Shown piece by piece: positions 16,492 to 26,218 of a stretch of 64,000 bases of DNA. Both the position numbers and the translations under genes were made by a program. The notes under the pieces are model-generated. The model saw only the letters and a program-made list of their open reading frames with translations. It was not told the DNA's origin and ran no database searches. The DNA comes from Mangrovimicrobium sp033283385 (GTDB lineage Bacteria; Pseudomonadota; Gammaproteobacteria; Pseudomonadales; Halieaceae). Where the stretch lies: positions 496,001 through 560,000 of the forward strand of contig JAWMQQ010000003.1 in assembly GCA_033283385.1 (NCBI GenBank), in the 5' to 3' direction. Numbering within the stretch: the stretch's first letter is position 1; the number at the start of each line of letters is the position of its first letter.

Positions 16492-19338
16492 TTAGAAAGT
16501 CTGGGTCAGGCGTACGTAGTAACCGCGGCCGAACATCCGGTAGGTGGACGGGTCGGTGGTCGCGTTGAAGCCGATCTCGATGTACGGAGGCTCTTCGTCG
16601 GTGATGTTGGTGATACCGGCGGTGATCGCGGTATTGCCAGCACTCCAGTCGAAGCTGTAGTTCACGACCAGGTCGTGGTACAGGACATCGTCGATCTTCT
16701 GGATGTAGGAGCCGTCTGCAGTGTTGTTGGACGGGTTGCCGTCGCTGTCACAGTTACAGAAGGTATCCGCGTCCAGTTCGCTGATGTACTCGCCCAGGTA
16801 GGAGACGGTCAGGTTGTTCCAGTACCAGCTGATGGTGTAGTTGAGCTTGTCCTCAGCGTAGGCACCACCGTCCTGAGCGGTCGGGTCGGTGTAGCGGCCG
16901 GACAGGTCTTCTTCCGGAGCACCCGGGTAGGCCTTCTTGGTACGCTCGTTCAGGTGTGACCACAGCAGCGTGCCGCGGAACTGGCCCAGGCCGGTGTCGA
17001 TGGTGTAGCGCGCTTCGGTGTCAACACCGTTGGCGCCCTGCTCCGCGACGTTCAGCTGGGTGTCGATGATCTGGCCGACAGAGTAGTCCGCGCGGCGGGT
17101 GATCAGGTCACATGCTGACTGGTTCTGGTTCACGTAGCAGTCATCCAGGATGAACTGTACGCCCAGCGAGCTGATGCCGTCCTTGATCTGGGTTTCCCAG
17201 TAGTCAACGGTCAGCGAGAAGTCGCCGCCGAAGAGTTCCGGGGTCCAGACCGCACCGAAGGTCATGGTGTCACCGGTTTCAGGACTCAGGTCCGGGTTGC
17301 CGCCAGACTTGGCCGGTACCTGGGTATCCGTCTGGATGCCCGGCCTTGCACAGCCAGCCGGCAGGGCGCCGGTGGTCACACAGGGGTCGACGTAAGTCGG
17401 GAAGTCGTCAACCAGGCCGCCGTACAGGTCGCTCAGGGTCGGCGCGCGGAACACGGTGCCGGTGCTGAAGCGCAGCTTGAAGGACTCGACGAGGCTGCCC
17501 TCGACGCCCAGCTGCCAGGTGGTTTCCGGATCGAACGCGTCGTAATCGTCGTAGCGAATACCGGCGGTCATGCTCAGGGACTGCGAGCCGTTGTCCAGCA
17601 GCGGCGCGTAGACCTCACCGTAGAAGTTGGTGTTGTACAGTGAACCGGAGGTGCCTGCACCCTTGTTACCGGTTACCGCGCCGGTCTGCTTGCCGGAGTC
17701 CGGAGAGTACTTGTACTTCTGGCCGATGTAGCCGACACCTGCCGCCCAGCCCAGGTCACCGCCCGGCAGTGCGAACGCGGAGCCGGAGAGGTTGAAGTCG
17801 AGGGTTTCGAGGTCGGTGGTGTAGTGGTCGGTCAGGTCGGCGCTGACGTAGTCGATCATGTCCTGGGTAACGCTGTAGGCGCCGCCGAACATGTTGAACG
17901 GTACACAGCCCTGGATCAGGGTGCCGGGGTCGTTGATGTCGGAGTAACACTCGGGGACACCGTCGCCGTTCAGGTCGGCTGATGGGCCGAGGGCATTGCC
18001 GAGCTCGTTACCGGCGAACTGGCCGAAGTCCTGGTCGGTGCGCGAGCGGCGGCCGCGGTTGTAAACCAGTTCCCAGTTGACATCGTGGAACTCGCCCTTG
18101 AAGCCCATGATGGCTTCAACCTGGGTGATGTCCTGTTCGAAGCGGCGGTTGGTCTCAACCATACGGCGGCGGGCGTCGATGACCGGCTCCGGCGCCAGGC
18201 CGGCAGCCTGGGCGGCTTTCACCAGGTAGTAGTTGTCCTGGGAGATACCGCTGTAGGACTGGGTCACGCCGTCGGCGTCAACATAGAAGCCGTTGTAGCC
18301 CGGATCCAGGCCAGGACGTGAGTCGTAGGGCAGCGGGGCCAGTTCCTGTGCGGATTTACGCAGGTTGGCGCGAATCTCGGTGAACGCGGTGACCTTGTCG
18401 TTGATCGCGAACTCGCCGTCCATGAAGAAGTTGGTACGGTCGTACGGGGTCTGGATGTAGTTGACCGGCGCGTAGTTGTAGGTGCGTCCGTCATACGGTA
18501 CCAGGCCGGCGCCTTCGTTCATGAAGGTGCCCTGGGTGGTGAAGGCCAGGCGTGATTCCGGAATCCGCGAGGAGCCCAGCGGATAGCAGCCGCCGCTCGG
18601 GGTGCCGTCATAGGGCTTGGCTACCTGGTTTTCACAACCTTCCGGATAGATGTAGTAGGAGTTCTGGAAGAAGTCCCACGGCGCGTCGGACTGGAAGGCC
18701 TCTTGCTGGGTGACGAATTCACCGCCGAAGATGATGTGGCCGCCGTCGAAGGTCTTGCCAGCTACCAGGCTGATGGTGTCCTGGCGACCGGAGTCCATGT
18801 CGAAGAAGTCGGCGGTTTGCGCCTCGATCTCGACACCGTCGAAGTTCTTGCGGGTGATGATGTTCACAACACCGGCTACTGCGTCAGCACCGTAAACAGC
18901 TGATGCACCGTTCTTCAGGATGTCGACACGCTCGATCATCGCCGAGGGGATGGTCTGGTAGTCGCCGCCGTCAACAGTCCGCATGCCGTTGACCAGGGTC
19001 AGGGTGCGGTCGACGCCCATGCCGCGCAGGTCGATCTGTACGCTACCGTTACCGCCGTTGTTGGTGGTGGTGCCGATCGGAGAACCGGACATGGAAGGCA
19101 TGCTCTGGATCAGGTCACCGACGTCCGTCAGGCCGGTTACCTTGATTTCGTCGCGGTTGATTACGCTGACCGGGCTGGCGCTGTCCAGGTCCGGGCGGGC
19201 GATGCGGGAACCGGTAACGATAACTTCTTCTACCTGTTCCTTTTGATCTTGTGCGTGGGCGAAGTTTGGCGCCAGTACCGCCGCGCTCAGCCCCATAGCG
19301 GTAGATACCGCCAGAGTGAGACGATTTTTTCTCAACAT
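16492..19338 (-). CDS. TonB-dependent outer membrane receptor
   Basis: A 948-residue receptor. The signal peptide MLRKNRLTLAVSTAMG... is cut around AHA. The TonB box/plug start is EEVIVTGSRIARPDL; plug motifs are IDLRGMGVDRTLTLVNGMR and ILKNGASAVYGADAVAGVVN. The barrel ends in the aromatic residue of YYVRLTQTF, as outer membrane insertion requires. No STN signalling domain, so it transports but does not signal directly. Substrate unknown. Its upstream region contains a perfect palindrome at 19453-19471 that may be an operator. Confidence 0.95.
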   Translation of the reverse strand: MLRKNRLTLAVSTAMGLSAAVLAPNFAHAQDQKEQVEEVIVTGSRIARPDLDSASPVSVINRDEIKVTGLTDVGDLIQSMPSMSGSPIGTTTNNGGNGSVQIDLRGMGVDRTLTLVNGMRTVDGGDYQTIPSAMIERVDILKNGASAVYGADAVAGVVNIITRKNFDGVEIEAQTADFFDMDSGRQDTISLVAGKTFDGGHIIFGGEFVTQQEAFQSDAPWDFFQNSYYIYPEGCENQVAKPYDGTPSGGCYPLGSSRIPESRLAFTTQGTFMNEGAGLVPYDGRTYNYAPVNYIQTPYDRTNFFMDGEFAINDKVTAFTEIRANLRKSAQELAPLPYDSRPGLDPGYNGFYVDADGVTQSYSGISQDNYYLVKAAQAAGLAPEPVIDARRRMVETNRRFEQDITQVEAIMGFKGEFHDVNWELVYNRGRRSRTDQDFGQFAGNELGNALGPSADLNGDGVPECYSDINDPGTLIQGCVPFNMFGGAYSVTQDMIDYVSADLTDHYTTDLETLDFNLSGSAFALPGGDLGWAAGVGYIGQKYKYSPDSGKQTGAVTGNKGAGTSGSLYNTNFYGEVYAPLLDNGSQSLSMTAGIRYDDYDAFDPETTWQLGVEGSLVESFKLRFSTGTVFRAPTLSDLYGGLVDDFPTYVDPCVTTGALPAGCARPGIQTDTQVPAKSGGNPDLSPETGDTMTFGAVWTPELFGGDFSLTVDYWETQIKDGISSLGVQFILDDCYVNQNQSACDLITRRADYSVGQIIDTQLNVAEQGANGVDTEARYTIDTGLGQFRGTLLWSHLNERTKKAYPGAPEEDLSGRYTDPTAQDGGAYAEDKLNYTISWYWNNLTVSYLGEYISELDADTFCNCDSDGNPSNNTADGSYIQKIDDVLYHDLVVNYSFDWSAGNTAITAGITNITDEEPPYIEIGFNATTDPSTYRMFGRGYYVRLTQTF

Positions 19339-19452
19339 AGGATTACCCCTGTTTCATGTTTAAGCATGCTTTGATGTGAGGTGGCCGCGGATAGCCACTG
19401 TACACTCACTTTAAACGAATATTTCGGGGCGTTCCTCAAGCCCCCTGTCACA

Positions 19453-19471
19453 TTTGTGAAATATTCACAAA
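19453..19471. promoter_or_regulatory. Operator-like palindrome upstream of TonB receptor gene
   Basis: A perfect 8-bp inverted repeat TTTGTGAA / TTCACAAA around ATA, 115-133 bases upstream of the receptor start. The half-sites resemble TGTGA/TCACA, but the spacer between those is five bases, not the six required by Crp. Regulator unknown. Confidence 0.55.
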
Positions 19472-19543
19472 ATGATCCGGGAACTTGTCAAAGTACCGAA
19501 ATCAGGAGCAAGGAACTTGCGCTAAGTCCCTGAAATAAAGGGA

Positions 19544-19996
19544 TTAGTCGATGCGTTTGACGCCAACCGTACGGCCGGATGCGACGTGCTCGAGGATGTA
19601 ATAACCGAGGAAATTCTTGCTGATGCTCACCTGTTTGTCGCTGCCGTTGTAAACGAAGCGACCACCGATGCGCTGCTCCCAGACCTGCCCGTTATCGAGC
19701 ACGAAACGGGTCTTGCCGCTCCAGCCGGAGAAGGCCCCCTGCACGTTGGCGACGATATCCTCCTTGAGTTCTTCTTTCACTTCCACCGACTGCCTGCGCT
19801 GGGCCGGGGCCTCCCAGGCGGTGTAGCGGATCAGCCAGGCGTTGAGCGCCTTGCGCTGCTCCTCGCTGAGGGTGTCCATGCCCGCGGCCTGGTATTCCTC
19901 GGGAGTCATGAGGCCCTCGACGCCGGGGAAATTGCTGTCGTCGGCATGTGACGCCAGCGGGCAGAGAAAGAGCAGGGTCAGGCAGAGCTTGCGCAT
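19544..19996 (-). CDS. Secreted hypothetical protein
   Basis: A 150-residue protein with a short signal peptide (MRKLCLTLLFLCPLASHADD). A charged region (MTPEEYQAAGMDTLSEEQRKAL) is followed by a beta-rich C-terminal half with KTRFVLDNGQVWEQRIGGRF and SISKNFLGYYILE, which resembles small SH3-like or OB-like periplasmic folds. I do not recognise a named family. Located between two TonB receptors on the same strand, 16 bases after the stop of the downstream-oriented gene cluster, so could be co-transcribed with the STN receptor upstream. Confidence 0.75.
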   Translation of the reverse strand: MRKLCLTLLFLCPLASHADDSNFPGVEGLMTPEEYQAAGMDTLSEEQRKALNAWLIRYTAWEAPAQRRQSVEVKEELKEDIVANVQGAFSGWSGKTRFVLDNGQVWEQRIGGRFVYNGSDKQVSISKNFLGYYILEHVASGRTVGVKRID

Positions 19997-20012
19997 GTGA
20001 TGGGCCTTTTAT

Positions 20013-23006
20013 TCAGAAGCGCTGGCTGAGGCGGGTGTACCAGTAGCGCCCCTTGAGTTCGTGGGTACGGCCGTCGATGTTATCGTTAAAGGCCGATGTG
20101 GCCAACGGCGCGTCCTCGTCGAACAGGTTGTCGACACCCAGCGACAGGCGCAGCCCGTCGAGTACGTTGAAGGTGTAGTTCATCTGCACGTCGTGGACCA
20201 TCCAGGACTGGATGTGGCGGGTGCGGGTGCTGTCCGGCACCTGTTCCAGCATGCTGTCCACGTAGTGAATCTGGTAACTGCCGCGCCAGCGGTCCCGGGT
20301 CCAGCGCAGCCCGAGCTGGGCCTTCCACTCGGGTATGCCGCCCAGGCCCTCGGATGCCTCGTCGCGGAAGGTACCCGAGAGGTCGATCTGCGGGGCGTCG
20401 GCGTCGAGGCGGGCGAGGTATTCCGCGATCCAGCTGGTACTGCCGTTGACACTGAACTGGCCCCAGCGGCCGGCGGGCAGGCGCCAGTCCAGGCCGAAGT
20501 CCGCACCGCTCACCTTGCGACTGCCGATATTCAGGTTGCTGGCTTTCACCAGGGTCAGGTTGCCCATCGCGTCGCGCTGCACGCGATTGGCGAAACTGCC
20601 GTTGCGCGCGTTCTGGTCGACGATGAACTGGGCGCTGGAGGAAACCACGTCCTCCTGCTCGATACGGAACAGGTCGGCGGTCAGCGCCAGTCCCTGCAAT
20701 TGCGCCGGCGTAAACACCAGCCCCAGGCTGTAGCTGTTGGAGGATTCCGGTTGCAGGTCCGGGTTGCCCCCCTGCAGGGTGAGGAACTGGTTGCGGCTGG
20801 GGTCCGCCTGCTGCGTACAGCCGGGAAGGACGCCCACATTGGCCGCCAGCGTACAGGGGTCGTCGATGAACGACTGGTTTTCGGTGACGCCCTCGTACAA
20901 TTCGTTCAGGCTGGGTGCGCGGAAGCCGCCAGCGTAGTTGGCCCTTAGCAGCAGGGCCGGGCCCGGCCGGTAGCGCAGGGCGATCTTGGGGTTGGTGGTG
21001 GCGCCGAAGTCGCTGTATTCGGAGTAGCGCACAGCGGCTTCGAGGTCGAAGTTGGCAAGTCCGTCCGCGCTTTTCCACACCGGTACGATGCTCTCCAGGT
21101 AGAACTCGGAAACCGTGCGGCTGCCCTCGGTAGGCTGGAAGTTGGTCGAGCCGATGGTACCCGTACTGGCCAGCAGCGGGCCCGGGCGCTTGCGGGTGCT
21201 CTCGTTGCGGTACTCGTAGCCGATGGCCAGGTCGGTGCGCCCTGCGGGCAGGCCGGGAAAGGCGCGGGACAGGTTGAAGCCCAGGCCGTAGAGTTCGGAG
21301 TAGCCGCTGATCTGCCCAGTCGCCATGATGTACCCGACCTGGTCGGGGGTCATGCTGCCGGCGGGCCCGACGAGGTCGATGGGTACGCAGTTGTCGGCGG
21401 GCGGGCCCTGGCAGTCGGCGGCCGGGCCTATGCCCCGGCGCAGGTGGTCGGCATTGACGATGCCGCTGTCGGTTTCCGTGGCTTCGCTGCGGCTCCAGTT
21501 GCTGTTGAAATCCCAACTCCAGTCCGACCAGAGCCCCTCGACGTTGGCGCCGACGCGAAATACCTGGGATTCATTGCGCTGGCGCCGGTCTGGAAACTCG
21601 ACCAGGCGCTTGCGCACATCGGTGAGGTCGACGCCGAAGCTGTTGTAGGGGTTGTCGGCGGCGACCACCAGAGGTTCCTGCTCGAAACCGGTGAACACCG
21701 GGGCGGGTGCGAGCGTCGCCTCGGCGTCGGTATCGATATAGGTAAAGTCCAGGCTGCCCGTCAGCCAGTCGGCGAAGTCGTAACTGGCGTTCGAGTAGAT
21801 GCTGTAGCGCTCGAAAGGCACCACCGCAGTGGTGTAGGCCTGGTAGTTGAACAGGTCTTCCAGGGTCGCCGGGCGGTAGCCGCCGGGGGTGGCGATCACG
21901 GTCTGGCCGTCGGGCAGGGTGATGCGGGCGTCCGGCGTCGCGCTGGAGCGCTGGTCGGTGCCGCCCAGCGAGCGGGTGTCGGCGCTTTGCGATATGCGGC
22001 GGTCGCGGCTGTAGATCGGGTCCTGCTGGTAGCGCGAGGCGCTGATGAAGAATGAACCCTCCGGCAGGCCGGTGCCGTACTGCAGGGTCTCGGTGGTGGT
22101 CTGCAGGTCGCCGCGCTCGGTCTCGCCGTAGAACCCCTCGGCGAGAAAGCCGTGGAAGTCCCGTTTCATAATGACATTGACGACGCCGGCGATGGCGTCC
22201 GAGCCGTAAATCGCCGACGCGCTGTCCTTGAGGATCTCGATGCGTTCCACCGCCGCCGGCGGGATGCTGTTGAGGTCCACGGAGTCCCCGGCGAGCCCGT
22301 CATTGGCCACCCGCTTGCCGTTGATCAGCACCAGGGTGTTGTTGGCCGGCAAGCCGCGCAGTGTGACCGTCGCGGTGCCGTCACCGCCGTTGGAAATGGC
22401 GGTACTGGTGGCGTTGCCGGAGACCGCCGGGACGAACTTGAGCAGCTCGCCCAGGCTCTGGGCGCCGCTCAGCTCGATCTCGGGGCCGGCGAGGATATCC
22501 ACCGGCGCGCCGCCGGTATAACTGGCGCGGCGGATGCGCGAGCCGGTGACCCGTGTCCCGTAGACGTAGGTCTCTTCCAGTCCGGGCACGTACACCGGGT
22601 AGCGGTCGAGCATCTCCTGCGGCGTGGGGCAGGTCCCGCCCGGGCCCTCGCAGCCGTGCGGGTAAACCGCGATCACCGCATTGTCGACCAGCTGCCAGGC
22701 CAGCCCGGACTTGCTCAGCAACCGGTCCAGCGCATCGGCGACGCTGTAGTTACCCACCAGTTCCTGCGCGGGCAGGTTCCTGGTGGCCTGGTCGGAAAAT
22801 ACGATGGATAGTCCGCTCTGCTTGCTCAGCTGGATCAGGGCGCTGGAGAGCTGCGGGGCGTTCACCAGGAAGTGCACCGGCTCCTGGGAGTCGGCCCGGG
22901 CGGGCTGACCCACGCCGAGGGCGAGGCAGGCTGCAAACAGTGCCGATCGCGCAACAGCTAGGGTGCCCGGAGAACTGACCGGTACTGGCGCGGACACGGT
23001 AAGCAT
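20013..23006 (-). CDS. TonB-dependent receptor with N-terminal STN signalling domain
   Basis: A 997-residue receptor with a long signal region, then an STN (secretin/TonB short N-terminal) domain at about residues 45-115 (FLVNAPQLSSALIQLSKQSG, VADALDRLLSKSGL). Plug motifs follow: VTLRGLPANNTLVLINGKR, RIEILKDSASAIYGSDAIAG. The barrel ends RYWYTRLSQRF. STN domains contact FecR-type regulators in the periplasm, and a fecR-fecI pair lies immediately upstream on the same strand, so this is the sensing and uptake component of a cell-surface signalling system. The ligand is not evident; FecIR systems also serve glycans and peptides, so iron cannot be assumed. Confidence 0.95.
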   Translation of the reverse strand: MLTVSAPVPVSSPGTLAVARSALFAACLALGVGQPARADSQEPVHFLVNAPQLSSALIQLSKQSGLSIVFSDQATRNLPAQELVGNYSVADALDRLLSKSGLAWQLVDNAVIAVYPHGCEGPGGTCPTPQEMLDRYPVYVPGLEETYVYGTRVTGSRIRRASYTGGAPVDILAGPEIELSGAQSLGELLKFVPAVSGNATSTAISNGGDGTATVTLRGLPANNTLVLINGKRVANDGLAGDSVDLNSIPPAAVERIEILKDSASAIYGSDAIAGVVNVIMKRDFHGFLAEGFYGETERGDLQTTTETLQYGTGLPEGSFFISASRYQQDPIYSRDRRISQSADTRSLGGTDQRSSATPDARITLPDGQTVIATPGGYRPATLEDLFNYQAYTTAVVPFERYSIYSNASYDFADWLTGSLDFTYIDTDAEATLAPAPVFTGFEQEPLVVAADNPYNSFGVDLTDVRKRLVEFPDRRQRNESQVFRVGANVEGLWSDWSWDFNSNWSRSEATETDSGIVNADHLRRGIGPAADCQGPPADNCVPIDLVGPAGSMTPDQVGYIMATGQISGYSELYGLGFNLSRAFPGLPAGRTDLAIGYEYRNESTRKRPGPLLASTGTIGSTNFQPTEGSRTVSEFYLESIVPVWKSADGLANFDLEAAVRYSEYSDFGATTNPKIALRYRPGPALLLRANYAGGFRAPSLNELYEGVTENQSFIDDPCTLAANVGVLPGCTQQADPSRNQFLTLQGGNPDLQPESSNSYSLGLVFTPAQLQGLALTADLFRIEQEDVVSSSAQFIVDQNARNGSFANRVQRDAMGNLTLVKASNLNIGSRKVSGADFGLDWRLPAGRWGQFSVNGSTSWIAEYLARLDADAPQIDLSGTFRDEASEGLGGIPEWKAQLGLRWTRDRWRGSYQIHYVDSMLEQVPDSTRTRHIQSWMVHDVQMNYTFNVLDGLRLSLGVDNLFDEDAPLATSAFNDNIDGRTHELKGRYWYTRLSQRF

Positions 23007-23147
23007 AGACAGTCCGGGTGCGGCGGTCCGCGACCCATAAATCCTGGTAAGGTTTCAGGCCCGCCGCTTCCCTGGGATCAGTGGGCCCTCGCATGGCAGG
23101 CCCGGGCCGCTAGTGCGGCCGGGGACAACCCGATGGCCCGTTATAGC

Positions 23148-24122
23148 CTACCGGTCTTTTTTGAGCAACTGTACGGTGTGCCCATCCAGGGGCCTGGCCT
23201 CGATATTGAGGCTCAGTTCCAGGGCGCGCACGATGGTGGCGGGTTGGTCGAGGTCGAAGACGCCGGAAACGGTGAGTGCGGACAGCTCCGGGTCTGCCAG
23301 CAGGTAGGATGTGTCCTGGTAGCGCTGGAGCTCGGCGATCAGCTGCGGCAGGGGCATGGACCTGGCCACCAGCCGGCCCTCGCGCCAGGCCAGCTTGCGC
23401 TCCACGTCATCGGTGACACCTACATTCCAGCCTTCCGGGCTGGCGCGCAAATGCTGGTCCTTGCGCAGCACCTCGCTGCTGGGGATGCGGATACCGCTGG
23501 TGTTCAGTTCGGTGACACGGACAACGCCCTCGGTGACGGTCACTTCGGTGGCCTTGCCTTTACGGTATACGTCAAATGCCGTGCCCAGGGCGGTCACGCG
23601 CGCGCCGCCGGCATCGACATTGAAGGGCCGGGCGGTGTCCTTGTGGACCTGGAACCAGGCCTCGCCGCGCTTCAGCTCGATATGCCGTTCATCGTCGCTG
23701 TAGCTGACGCGAATGGCGGAATTGGTATTGAGCAGGGCTTTCGAGCCGTCGGGCAGCTCGACGCTGCGACGCTCACCCATGGCGCTCTGGAATTGTGCGG
23801 GCTCTACCTGGCGGTCGAACTGCGGGGCCAGCAACAGCGCGGCTACCACGCTGGCGGCCGCTGCACCGGCGGCGAGCAGCCAGCGGCGGGTGCGGCGGGT
23901 CGGCTCGATGGCGTCGTTGGCCGCCTCGACCGCGACCATGTCGCCCAGTTCCTCCCACAGCTCGAGCGCTTCGTCCATGGCGCGGACATGCGCGTCGTCC
24001 TCGGCCAGCCACAGGGCAAAAGCCTGCCTGTCCGCCGCGGAAACGGTATCTGCGCGCAGGCGGGCAATCCATGCCAGTGCCTGGTCGGGCGCGTGACCTT
24101 TGTCCTTACCAGTGGTGTCCAA
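23148..24122 (-). CDS. fecR: FecR family anti-sigma regulator
   Basis: About 324 residues from a TTG at 24120-24122 preceded by AGGGAAGAG; a farther TTG at 24224 has no ribosome site. Domain order: a DUF4880 anti-sigma domain (ALAWIARLRADTVSAADRQA), one transmembrane helix (WLLAAGAAAASVVAALLLA near residue 90), the periplasmic FecR domain (GERRSVELPDGSKALLNTNS, GEAWFQVHKD), and a C-terminal DUF4974/STN-like region (VSGVFDLDQPATIVRALE). It relays receptor occupancy to the sigma factor encoded just upstream. Confidence 0.92.
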   Translation of the reverse strand: MDTTGKDKGHAPDQALAWIARLRADTVSAADRQAFALWLAEDDAHVRAMDEALELWEELGDMVAVEAANDAIEPTRRTRRWLLAAGAAAASVVAALLLAPQFDRQVEPAQFQSAMGERRSVELPDGSKALLNTNSAIRVSYSDDERHIELKRGEAWFQVHKDTARPFNVDAGGARVTALGTAFDVYRKGKATEVTVTEGVVRVTELNTSGIRIPSSEVLRKDQHLRASPEGWNVGVTDDVERKLAWREGRLVARSMPLPQLIAELQRYQDTSYLLADPELSALTVSGVFDLDQPATIVRALELSLNIEARPLDGHTVQLLKKDR

Positions 24123-24263
24123 ACTGCTCTTCCCTACAGTTGTCCGGGGGGTCGCCTTGCGGAGCGTTGTAATCCGGATTCTTTGTTTGTACCGATATAA
24201 CGGTTGAGGCCGGCTTTTCCTCAATCGGGAAAGTGTGAAAAATGGGGATCGGGTCCCGGTTTT

Positions 24264-24812
24264 TCAACGCGATTCCCCCGTTGCCTCCAGGACCTCCAGC
24301 GCTTCTCGACAGCGGCGCAGGGCCTGCAGGATGTACTTCTCCACGCTGGAGACCGAGACCTCCAGCTGTTCAGCGATCACGCTGTACGGCAGGCCGCTGC
24401 GCCGGTGCAGCAGGAAGGCCTGCTTGGCCTTGAACGGCAGCTCGTCGATGGCCGCGTTGACCGCCTGCAACCGCTGGGTCGCCACCAGCAGCTGCTCCGG
24501 GGACGCCTCGGAAGCCGTGCTCTCCGGCCCGTCGGCTTCTCCCTGTTCCAGCACCTCTCCGGAGAGGAACCGGTAGTACAGCTTGCGCCTGCGCAACTGG
24601 TCGATGGCCAGGTTGCCGGCCACCTGGTAGAGGTAGGCGCGGGCGTTGTCCAGTTGCTCCGGATTGTCGAGCCGGTGCAGGCGCAGGAAGGCCTCCTGCG
24701 CTATCTCGGCTGCGTCCTCGCGGCTGTCCAGGCGCTGCGCCAGGAATTTCTCCAGCGCCGTCTGGTTCTGCGCCACGAGTTCGGCGATGAACTGGTTCTT
24801 GTCGTTAGCCAC
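24264..24812 (-). CDS. fecI: ECF RNA polymerase sigma factor, FecI type
   Basis: A 182-residue sigma-70 family factor with region 2 (NARAYLYQVAGNLAIDQLRR; preceded by DAAEIAQEAFLRLHRLD) and region 4 (LPFKAKQAFLLHRRSGLPYS, VSVSSVEKYILQAL helix-turn-helix). First gene of the fecI-fecR-receptor set on the minus strand and 142 bases upstream of the fecR start chosen here. Expected to drive the STN receptor gene when released by FecR. Confidence 0.93.
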   Translation of the reverse strand: MANDKNQFIAELVAQNQTALEKFLAQRLDSREDAAEIAQEAFLRLHRLDNPEQLDNARAYLYQVAGNLAIDQLRRRKLYYRFLSGEVLEQGEADGPESTASEASPEQLLVATQRLQAVNAAIDELPFKAKQAFLLHRRSGLPYSVIAEQLEVSVSSVEKYILQALRRCREALEVLEATGESR

Positions 24813-24864
24813 GGTCCGATCATGCCACCTGGACGTGTACTGCCGCTACCCCGTCAGCGTCGCC

Positions 24865-26094
24865 TCAGAACAGCACCCGAGTGCGGATCGTGCCCTCGAC
24901 CGCTGCCAGTTTTTCCAGCGCTTTGTCGCTGTATTCGGCGTCGACGTCGATGACCACGTAGCCGATGGCCTCGTTGGTCTGCAGGAACTGCGCGGAGACG
25001 TTGACGCCGGTCTCGGAGAACACGCTGTTGATGGCGCTCATCACGCCCGGCACGTTGTGGTGCAGGTGCAGCAGGCGGTGGCAGCCGGCATGCTCGGGCA
25101 GCGCGACCTCGGGAAAGTTCACCGAGGAGGTGGTGGTGCCGTTGTCGGAGTAGCGGGCGAGCTTTTCCGCCACTTCCATGCCGATGTTTTCCTGGGCTTC
25201 CACCGTGCTGCCACCGATGTGGGGCGTCAGGAAGGTGTTGTCGAAGCGGCGCAGGGGCGAGACGAACTCGTCGTCGTTGGAGCGCGGCTCCACCGGGAAC
25301 ACGTCGATGGCGGCACCGGCCAGCTTGCCGGACTCCAGGCGGTCCGCCAGCGCGTCGATATCCACCACGGTGCCGCGGGAGGCGTTGATCAGGATCGAGC
25401 CCTCGCGCATCTGGTCCAGCTGCTCCGCGCCGATCATGTCCCTGGTCGCAGCGGTTTCCGGCACGTGCAGGGTGACCACGTCAGAGGAGGCCAGCAGCTG
25501 GTTCAGGCTGGGCACCTGGCGTGCATTGCCCAGCGGCAGCTTGTTGACCACGTCGAAGAACTGCACCTGCATGCCCAGGCTCTCGGCGATCACGCCCAGT
25601 TGCATGCCGATATTGCCGTAGCCGATGATGCCCAGCTTCTTGCCGCGGATCTCGTAGGAACCCGTGGCGGACTTCAGCCACACGCCGCGGTGGGCGGCGG
25701 CGTTTTTCTCCGCGATGCCGCGCAACAGCAGGATCGCCTCGGCGATTACCAGTTCCGCCACGCTGCGGGTGTTGGAAAACGGCGCGTTGAACACCGCGAT
25801 GCCGCGTTTGGTGGCGGCCTTCAGGTCCACCTGGTTGGTGCCGATGCAGAAGCAGCCCACGGCGACCAGTTTCTTTGCCGCCTCGAAGACCTCCTCGGTC
25901 AGCTGGGTGCGCGAGCGCAGGCCGACGAAATGGGCATTGGCGATGGCCGCCTTCAATTCCTCGGTCGGCAGGGCCTTGGCGTGCGCCTCGATGTTGGTGT
26001 AGCCGGCCCGTTGCAGGGTCTCGACGGCGGAGGGGTGGATGCCCTCCAGCAGCAGGAACCTGATCTTTTCCTTGGGCAGTGACTGTCTGGCCAT
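24865..26094 (-). CDS. serA: D-3-phosphoglycerate dehydrogenase
   Basis: A 409-residue enzyme, matching the E. coli SerA length, for the first step of serine synthesis. Seen: N-terminal substrate domain (FLLLEGIHPSAVETLQRAG), NAD-binding Rossmann motif LGIIGYGNIG, catalytic Arg/Glu/His region (INASRGTVVDIDAL, LTPHIGGSTVEAQ), and a C-terminal ACT domain (NVPGVMSAINSVFSETGVNV) for serine feedback. Divergent from a D-2-hydroxyglutarate dehydrogenase-like gene with 124 bases between starts. Confidence 0.96.
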   Translation of the reverse strand: MARQSLPKEKIRFLLLEGIHPSAVETLQRAGYTNIEAHAKALPTEELKAAIANAHFVGLRSRTQLTEEVFEAAKKLVAVGCFCIGTNQVDLKAATKRGIAVFNAPFSNTRSVAELVIAEAILLLRGIAEKNAAAHRGVWLKSATGSYEIRGKKLGIIGYGNIGMQLGVIAESLGMQVQFFDVVNKLPLGNARQVPSLNQLLASSDVVTLHVPETAATRDMIGAEQLDQMREGSILINASRGTVVDIDALADRLESGKLAGAAIDVFPVEPRSNDDEFVSPLRRFDNTFLTPHIGGSTVEAQENIGMEVAEKLARYSDNGTTTSSVNFPEVALPEHAGCHRLLHLHHNVPGVMSAINSVFSETGVNVSAQFLQTNEAIGYVVIDVDAEYSDKALEKLAAVEGTIRTRVLF

Positions 26095-26218
26095 GAGTCG
26101 TCAATCCTGTGAAATATTCGTCCCCGGGGGGGATCGGGGGCAGGGAAAAAAGGCGCGTATGTTACCATACGCGGCCGCTGATTCAGCGGCGCGTGAAAAA
26201 TACCGGAGGACCCCCTTC

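Noticed and set aside
19453..19471. Crp binding site
   Set aside because: Half-sites TGTGA and TCACA are five bases apart instead of six, so the palindrome is reported only as an unknown operator.
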